A stretch of DNA of 64,000 nucleotides from positions 62,001 through 126,000 of the forward strand of contig VCJN01000292.1 of NCBI GenBank assembly GCA_006384855.1. The letters are read 5' to 3'. The stretch comes from Tetraselmis striata (Eukaryota > Chlorophyta > Chlorodendrophyceae > Chlorodendrales > Chlorodendraceae). Shown one piece after another: positions 57,840 through 64,000 of this stretch (positions are counted from its first letter, which is position 1; the number at the start of each line of letters is the position of its first letter). The notes under the pieces are model-generated. The model was not told where the DNA came from. It saw only the letters and a program-made list of their open reading frames with translations, and ran no database searches. The position numbers and the translations under genes were made by a program.

Positions 57840-58020
57840 CGACGATGGCTGACGACGGGATGCGCACGGCGCGCCCGTGGGAAGTACAACGGGATGCACT
57901 ATGTCGCTGCCTATTTCTCCCGCGGGATAAACACTTCTCCATCGGCAGGAGAAATATGGACTAGGCATGTATTTATTCTGCTCCCCATCTGGACGAGGCC
58001 TTTCTCCGCCCGCGGGAAGA
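57840..58020 (+). repeat. Dispersed palindromic repeat R2, copy 2
   Basis: It matches the reverse complement of 35760-35940. CGGGATGCGCAC, GCGCCCGTGGGAAGTA and TTCTCCCGCGGGATAAA occur in the same order. Further CCCGCGGG words near 58008 continue the pattern. Confidence 0.6.
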
Positions 58021-59080
58021 AATGACGATTTCCTTTCGGCCGTTATATTTCTCCGCTATATAATTATTCGAACATGGGTGGAATAAGCAGTACCCGTACG
58101 GGATAAGTACCGGTATTTTTCCGTTCTCCTCTGTTCCAACATGGGCTTATTATTAATTATCTTTTTGGCCTCAGATTATTATAGTAGTGCGGGTGCCAAT
58201 CCATTTGTCCCGGGGCAGGAAAAAAGTCATCGGCCCACTGACGACAATTTTTCCCGCCCCCGCGAAGCGAGACAGGACTGACACCGACTGGCACGGGGTC
58301 CTAGGCGACGACGATTTATGTATACAGTATTATGATCGATTTCGCGTGTGTGTCCTCCGTCCACGACCCCCACTTGGGGCAACGACCCCCGCTGGTGCAC
58401 CCCGGAGATCTTGCGGCGACCGAGGCGGAGCACAACAAGCTGGCGGCGGACCGGGCATCTTCCGCCCTAGTGCAGGGTGTTCACCGGTATTACCCTTTTG
58501 TGTTGGTTGAGGACCGCGGCCGCCTCCGTCGGAAAATCCGCTTTAACGGTGGTCTACATCTTCGCGGTGTTACTTGTTGTGCGCAACTTCCCTGGCGGTC
58601 CTTCCGTCCCGATTTCATGCTTCCTTCGTGGTCAGTCCGTCAAGGCTCGGAACTTTGTTGCCAGCCAACCCGTTGAGTCCAGCCATCATATGTCGCGTAC
58701 GCGGCGGGGGTTGTTGCACCGAGTCTTTGCTTGCGTGCATGGTACCTTGGGCGGCATTCTCTTTGCCGGAGTGAAGACGGCCAAGTATGATGCATCTGCC
58801 CGTGCTCATTCCGCACTTTCTTCAGGTGCTGCCTCCACCGCGCAATTGCTGGAGTGAACGTTGTCTATTGCCTTTTCGGGTGGTTTCCTAATCGCCTTTT
58901 GCAGCTAGCTCATGTACCTGTAATGATATTATCATCACCGTCCATTTCAAGGAAGGCTGGGGGCGCAGCCACACTGCCGAAAGCGTGCTTTGGCATTATT
59001 ACATGCCTTTCGGAGGGGCCAAGGGGCCTAGGAGGCAGACCCGCAAATTCGAACCAAGTGAGGGGAGGGTGGGTGTGGCT
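58021..59080. other. Unassigned, possible retroelement 3' piece
   Basis: Frames at 58332-58857 include HPGDLAATEAEHNKLAADRA and a hydrophobic stretch (LTVVYIFAVLLVV in another frame). This recalls C-terminal parts of retroelement polyproteins in algae, but no motif proves it. CATTTCAAGGAAGG-like words at 58943 and 59395 are a short direct repeat. Confidence 0.25.
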
Positions 59081-59318
59081 GTCGCGGTGCGACCCCATGG
59101 TGGGTGCGCCGCGACAAAGGAAGGTGGGGACGGACAAGCCCATTGGTGCTTTTAAGCACACGACGAAGCAACATGCGGGAGCAGCACGACCCGGGATGGC
59201 TGCGTCGGGAATCGCAAGCGGAGGTGCCGTACGGGAGTACGATGTTAATGCAGCTCCTCGAGGGGCTGCGCGGTCGATGCAATACCTCGGGCGGTACGGC
59301 AGACTAGCACCGGACACA
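59081..59318 (+). repeat. Copy of Harbinger 5' flank repeat (R3)
   Basis: Estimated nine bases in ten identical to 61376-61618, beginning with the inverted word pair GTCGCGG and CCGCGAC. It probably derives from the 5' part of the PIF/Harbinger element on the right. Confidence 0.8.
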
Positions 59319-59559
59319 GTAGCACTGAATTTATGCCGTACCGTGCCTGCTAAGTAGACGAAAAGGGAAAGGAAACCCTAACTACCGGTAGTAAACATTT
59401 CAAGGAAGGGTGGGGGCGCAGACACATTGCCAACCAATCTTGGGCGCATGCTGCAGGCTGGCGGCCGGGCGGAAGCGCAGCGACCGCCCACGAGAAAACC
59501 GGCTGGCTACCGTCGCACGGCGGGACGGCGAAGGGCGGCCGGCGGGGGGGGGGGGGGGG

Positions 59560-60990
59560 GGGGGGGCGGACGATGTAGTCTGTAAACATCTCCACGCAGC
59601 GGCGGCTTGATGGCGTCGACCAGCTGAGTGTCCGGGGGCTGCGAAAGCGACCGGGGCATAGGATTCGGCGGCAGCCATGGCTGGGGCACATTGCGCAGGG
59701 GCGGCCTGATGGAGTCGACCAGGTGCGTGACCGGGCCGCGGAAGCGACCGGGGCGAAGGGTGCGCTGACGGCGCGTTGGCCCCGACCAATTGTGAGGGCT
59801 AGGCATATAGGTGACTCGTGGCGCATGGTGCATGGATGGTCTAATGGCGCTTAACATCCGCGTGCTCGGTCGCGGAAGCGACCAGGGAACATGCTTTAGT
59901 TGCGGCCTAACGGCGCCGACTAACTGCGTGCCCGAGGCTGCCGCATCAACCGAGGCACATCGTGCAGGGGCGGCCCGTTGGCGCCGACCTGCTGCGTGTC
60001 CGGGCCGTGGAGGTGACCCGGCGCATGATGCAGTGGCGGCCCGTTGGTCCCGACCAGTTGCGTGTGTAGGCCGCGGAAGCGACCGGGGCACGTGGTGCAA
60101 TTAATGGCGGCCCGTTGGCGCCGATGGACTGCGCACGTATGCCGCAGAGGCGACCGGGACGCACGTTGCAGGGACGGCGTGACGGTGCCGACCAACTTCA
60201 TGCCCGGGCCGTGGAAGCAAATGGGGCACATGGTGCAGTAACGGCCAGTATATAGGTGCCGACAAGCTGCGTGCTTAGGCCGCGGAAGCGGCCGGGGCAC
60301 AAGGTGCAGTGGTGGCCTGATGGCGCCGACCAATTGCTTGCCCGAGGCTGCCGCAGCAATAACCGAGGCACATCGTGCAGTGGCGGCCCATTAGCGCCGA
60401 CAACTGCGTGCGTAGGCCGTGGAAACGGCCGGGACACAGGGTGCAGTGGCGGTCTGATGGTAGTGCCGACCAAATGCGTGCCCAAGGCTGCGGCAGCGAC
60501 CGAGACACATGGTGCAGTGGCGGCCCGTTGGTGCCGACCAGTTGCTTGCGTAGGTCGCAGAAGCGACCGGGGCGCACGGTACATTGACGGCCCGTTGGCG
60601 CCGATCAACTGCGTGCGCATGCCGCGGAGGCGACCGGGGCGCACGTTGCAGGGACGGCTTGACGGTGCCGACCAGCTGCACGCCCTGTCCGCGGAAGCGA
60701 CATGGGAACATGGTGCAGTGACGGCCAGTATATAGGTGCCGACAAGCCGCATGCGTCGGCCGCGGAAGCCGTAGGGGCGCAGGGTGCAATGACGGCCCGA
60801 TGGCGCCGACCAACTGCGTGTCCGGAGCTGCCGCAGCAACCGAAGCACAACGTGCACCGGCGGCCCGTTGGCGCCTGCCAGCTACGTGCTTAGGTCGCGG
60901 AGGCAACCGGGAGGCACATGGTGCAGAGGCGGTCTGATGGCGCCGACCAACGCGGGTGCCCAGAGGCGGAATACAGTGGTGACCGGTTGG
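59560..60990. repeat. About 68-bp minisatellite with 480-bp higher-order period
   Basis: About 21 diverged units of 64-72 bp are present. Each contains GCGGCCCGTTGGCGCCGACC, a GCGTG word, a GCCGCGGAAGCGACCGGGGC-like block and GTGCAG. Distinctive variants recur after seven units: ACGGCCAGTATATAGGTGCC starts at 60241 and at 60721 (exactly 480 apart), and CGCACGTTGCAGGGACGGC recurs at the same distance. A 25-base G run (about 59545-59569) borders its left end. Confidence 0.9.
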
Positions 60991-61375
60991 CGCGGACCAA
61001 CTGTGTTTCTGGGGTTGCGAGTGTTCCTGGCGCGGAGTAGAGCGTTGAAGCCGCAGGTCCCACTGGCACAGGAATCGTCCCTGCCGAAAAATGGCGATCT
61101 TCTTCACCGGCGAGCCGAAGGCCGGCGGCATCGGAGGCTCTTTGTGTCGCGAAGCGTGAAGAGCGCCCCCCCCCCCCCCCCCCCTCCGAATCAGTCGAAC
61201 GGTTGTCCGTGTGGGACACTGGTTGTCGGCGCAAAGAGCCGGCGCATGGTGTTCTTTGGACGATCGTCGACCGCCTCCCGGCTAGCGAGACATGTCCCCG
61301 AGCTGGGCGCGGCGCGTCACTTTCAGAGTGGTTTGTAATACCAAAGACCTTGCATGTCACGATGACACGAGCTCT

Positions 61376-61618
61376 GTCGCGGTGCGACCCCATGGTGGGT
61401 GCGCCGCGACAAAGGAAGGTGGGGACAAACAAGCCCCTTGGTGCTTTTAAGCACACGACGAAGGAACATGCGGGAGCAGCGCGGCTACCCGGGATGGCTG
61501 CGTCGGGAATCGCAAGCGGAGGTGCCGTACGAGAGTACGATGTTTATGCAGCTCCTCGAGGAGCTGCGTGGTCGATGCAGCACCTCCGGGCGGTACGGCA
61601 TACTAGCACCCGACACAT
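61376..61618 (+). repeat. R3 copy at the 5' side of the Harbinger element
   Basis: Partner of 59081-59318. A C run at about 61167-61184 precedes it. The stretch from here to 62122 may include the 5' exon of the transposase, whose frame is open upstream of the chosen Met only back to a stop near 62049. Confidence 0.7.
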
Positions 61619-62122
61619 TAGGGGGTCTTCGCGTGAAATTGGAGAGGATATTAGAATGGCTGGATATACCGCCACGTCGCGCACCGCCCTACGTCAATAT
61701 GTAATCGTTAGATGTGAGTCATCATCGCCCGGGCACGGTACCGCCCGCATGCCGCAAGCTGCGGCCCACCGCGTCCCACTACCGGCTGCACTTCCTGCCA
61801 CCCGGCCGCCGTCGCTGCTTCACACTTGCGCCTGCCGACACCAGCATGCGGCATCGTGCATCACCATGGTGCGCCGGGTCGGCACGGGCCGACAGCATAT
61901 TGATGCTAAGCGGGGGGTGCAGGCGGCCATCGCCTTGTTTGAGTTCAGCACTCGGAAACTTCCGCTCGCCGCCATCTGCATGTCGCGCGTTATCCGCAGC
62001 ATCCGACACTACCAGCTCATACGGCGGGTGGCGAGTAGAGCCTGGCCACATGAATTGAACAACTAAACCTCGACCTAGAGGAGCAGCGACAAAGCGAGCG
62101 CGTATTCCGCGACACCTACCGC

Positions 62123-63028
62123 ATGGAACCGGAGCATTTCCAGGACATTCTGAAGGCGCTGGAGGTACCGAGTGTGCTTCGGTACCCCAATCGTGGCGGG
62201 AGGTTTACAGGCACGACTGGGTTGCTCGTTCTGCTGGCTCGGCTCGGGACTGTTGGCACCTTGGCTGGACTAGCTAGTCCTATAGGGAGAAAGCTGCGTA
62301 TGAACCCGGAAAGAATTAGTAAGATATCCATCACGATGGTGAGGTGGCTTCGGCAGCGCTGGTCGGCAACTCTGGCCTGTGGGCTGGACATCTCTCGGCT
62401 GCCGGAGTATGTGGACGCCGTACAGGCGCGCACATGCGTGGACCTGCCTGTTTTTGGCTTCATAGACATTACTCTGCGAGGTTGTCGGCCCGTCAAGTAC
62501 GGACAGGCTGCGATTGAATCCGGCCACAAAAAGAATCATGGCGTGAAATACCAGATAATGGCGGTGCCGGACGGACTCATCTGCTGCCTAGCTAGCCCAG
62601 TGCAAGGCCGCAGAGGGGACAGCAGGATATTAGAGGAGTTAGAGCTAGAGGAGTATGTGTTGGGCATCCAGCGCAAGACAGGCATAAAGTATCTAATATA
62701 TGCAGATGCTGCGTATGCAGAGACAAAGACCGTTGCCACGGGGTACAACAAAGTGCAGCGCCGCATGGACGCTGCAAAGGATGAGTATTCCCATGCAATG
62801 AATGGCCCCCGCACATCAGTGGAGTGGGCGTTTGGCCTTGTTCAACAGCTATTCATGTGGGTGGATGATGTTGCTGCCAACAATGTGGCCGTCACCCCTG
62901 TCGGTCTGTTTTACCAGGCCGCCGTGCTGCTCACTAACTGCACCACGTGCGCTCAGAGTCGGGCATTAGTTTTTTACTCCTACTTTGAAATGCCCCCGCC
63001 ATCACTGGCCAGCTCCCTGAGCGCGTAA
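62123..63028 (+). CDS. PIF/Harbinger (DDE_4) transposase
   Basis: 301 aa from the chosen Met. The DDE triad is visible as D115 (FGFIDITLR), D195 (YADAAYAE) and E234 (SVEWAFG), with the family blocks HGVKYQIMAVPDGL and GRRGDSRIL between them. D/D spacing of 80 and D/E of 39 are normal for the superfamily. The frame continues upstream of this Met (ERVFRDTYR) to about 62050, so the true start may be in a spliced 5' exon. TGTAA lies at 63036-63040, just after the stop. The frame is uninterrupted, so the protein may be functional. Confidence 0.88.
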   Translation: MEPEHFQDILKALEVPSVLRYPNRGGRFTGTTGLLVLLARLGTVGTLAGLASPIGRKLRMNPERISKISITMVRWLRQRWSATLACGLDISRLPEYVDAVQARTCVDLPVFGFIDITLRGCRPVKYGQAAIESGHKKNHGVKYQIMAVPDGLICCLASPVQGRRGDSRILEELELEEYVLGIQRKTGIKYLIYADAAYAETKTVATGYNKVQRRMDAAKDEYSHAMNGPRTSVEWAFGLVQQLFMWVDDVAANNVAVTPVGLFYQAAVLLTNCTTCAQSRALVFYSYFEMPPPSLASSLSA

Positions 63029-63283
63029 ACTAGTTTGTAAACATTATTTGCAACTATGTAGTTTCAATATTGCCGCTGCTTTCACAGCAATTGCCACTGC
63101 AACATCATGTCTCTATCTGGATTTTGTCATTTGCGAATTACATTCAACAGCAACGAAGAATGTAATTACATATCTACTCTAGTTCCCTTTTCCCTTCTGC
63201 ATATGTTGTATCATCATGCCGAGCAATGTCCCTGTCTGGTTCTGAATGTTGCACATGCGCTCATGTGCCGCTGTCATATCCTT

Positions 63284-63927
63284 CTAGCCTGTTGCTATTT
63301 CTTTCTGCGCCTCTGCTAGGCCCTTCATGCCATGTCCTATCTCGGTCAGCAATTCTATCTGCCGCTCGCCCCTCTCTTCATCCTTCTTCATGTACTTGCG
63401 CACGTCCGGCAGCAGCATCTCCGACTCCAGCATGACAGTAACATTGGACATGTCATACTTACTTGACGAGCGCATGCTATATCCCCCCCCCGAAGCCTTC
63501 CGCTTTGGCTTCTTGCTGCGTGACTCACGCACCATCTCCCCATGCTCAGCCTTTGCCGCATCCACAGCTTCTTTGCAATGTTGTGCCCGCTCCGGAGTTT
63601 TATTTGTAATTATACAGCAATGTATTGGGGGGAGGGGGGGGGCAAACTTGCATTACATATCCAGCAGCTACACATCAATTACCATTGCATGCATAGCGCA
63701 TGCAGTGGCACAGGGGCTCGCCTTTTGTCGAGCAGGCGGAGGGCGTTACTGGCTATGGCCATGCCAGCATACTTCACGGCTTGCACCCGCTCCTCATCAA
63801 TCTTCAATTTTAGCACTCCGATCAGACGCTCCACCTCCTTCCTGCGGGACTGGAAGTAGCTGCTGAGGCGGTCGGCAGAGGCCTCATTCCCCCTCACAAG
63901 TGGCCCGCCGTCATCTAGCAGGTGCAT
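63284..63927 (-). CDS. Second Harbinger protein (Myb/SANT-like partner), 3' part only
   Basis: Two minus-strand blocks are coding-like. 63927 to about 63720 reads RRKEVERLIGVLKLKIDEER and on. A block from about 63597 to the stop at 63284-63286 reads RAQHCKEAVDAAKAEHGEM, a basic stretch (RSKKPKRKASGGG), and a coiled-coil C terminus (KYMKKDEERGERQIELLTEI). The gap between, with a run of Gs on the sense-opposite strand, is probably an intron. The DNA-binding domain itself would lie beyond the right edge. Its position convergent to the transposase is typical of the family. Confidence 0.55.
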
Positions 63928-64000
63928 GTGGGTCGTCCGTTGCGCCGGTGCCGCCCTCCTGATGCTGCAAGCAAGATGTTGTGCGCCATCAGCACCTTCA

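Larger units (their letters stand above)
61376..64000. mobile_element. PIF/Harbinger DNA transposon, right part outside the window
   Basis: It contains a DDE_4-type transposase (62123-63028) and a convergent second gene (63284 to beyond 63927). This is the usual two-gene Harbinger plan, with the second protein carrying a Myb/SANT-like domain. Terminal inverted repeats were not identified; the left limit is set by the R3 repeat. Confidence 0.7.

Noticed and set aside
59507-60857. Long open frames on both strands across the minisatellite
   Set aside because: They are open because the GC-rich unit lacks stops; they have repetitive Arg/Ala/Gly composition and no splice or domain support.
59560-60990. 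Regular array with short repeated blocks, CRISPR-like at a glance
   Set aside because: Units are contiguous and diverged over their whole length, with no constant repeat plus unique spacer; it is a minisatellite in a eukaryotic genome.
1-64000. tRNA or rRNA genes
   Set aside because: No cloverleaf with a proper GTTCRANNC arm or rRNA core word was found by eye on either strand.

Overview
The window is nuclear DNA from a eukaryote, most likely a chlorophyte green alga. Host genes are GC-rich and cut by many spliceosomal introns. The recognised products include a plant/algal-type SP1/MUL1 RING ubiquitin ligase, a proton-coupled POT/NPF transporter, an NCKX-type cation exchanger, a plastid-targeted-looking protein and a prokaryote-like radical-SAM-family protein. 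TGTAA, the usual polyadenylation signal of green algae, lies 60 nt after the SP1 stop. Runs of 14 to 25 G or C are very common. Species cannot be assigned from the sequence alone.

Layout. The left part (1-24.3 kb) is genic: an unidentified minus-strand gene (1.2-2.8 kb), a five-exon plus-strand gene with a GC-AG intron (4.5-5.9 kb), an isolated PLAT-like exon (7.7 kb), the SP1/MUL1 ligase (9.5-15.1 kb) and a complete 12-exon POT transporter (16.6-24.3 kb, minus strand). The middle (25-48 kb) is mostly mobile DNA. It holds two diverged members of an unassigned two-gene transposon family (25.1-29.1 and 36.3-39.9 kb). Between them is a tyrosine-recombinase element with split direct repeats, nested inside a 4.6-kb element with long inverted ends. 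A gag-bearing retroelement fossil (40.7-42.8 kb), a 225-bp tandem array and a decayed element with an Ulp1-like protease piece follow. Host genes return at 48.5-52.7 kb: the intronless radical-SAM-like protein, and a 7-exon NCKX exchanger on the minus strand. From 54.9 kb to the end come another gag fossil, a dispersed palindromic repeat, a 68-bp minisatellite with a 480-bp higher-order period, and a PIF/Harbinger element whose second gene runs off the right edge.

The host genes form no operon or evident pathway. Two are membrane transporters: POT (proton-coupled peptide/nitrate type) and NCKX (calcium extrusion against sodium and potassium). SP1 is an organelle outer-membrane ubiquitin ligase. 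Exon models for POT and NCKX close in frame over all junctions (673 and 553 aa). SP1 is unmistakable at protein level, but three exon junctions do not agree in phase. The most striking unexplained pattern is a sense-strand poly-C tract within about 20 nt of at least nine 5' splice sites.
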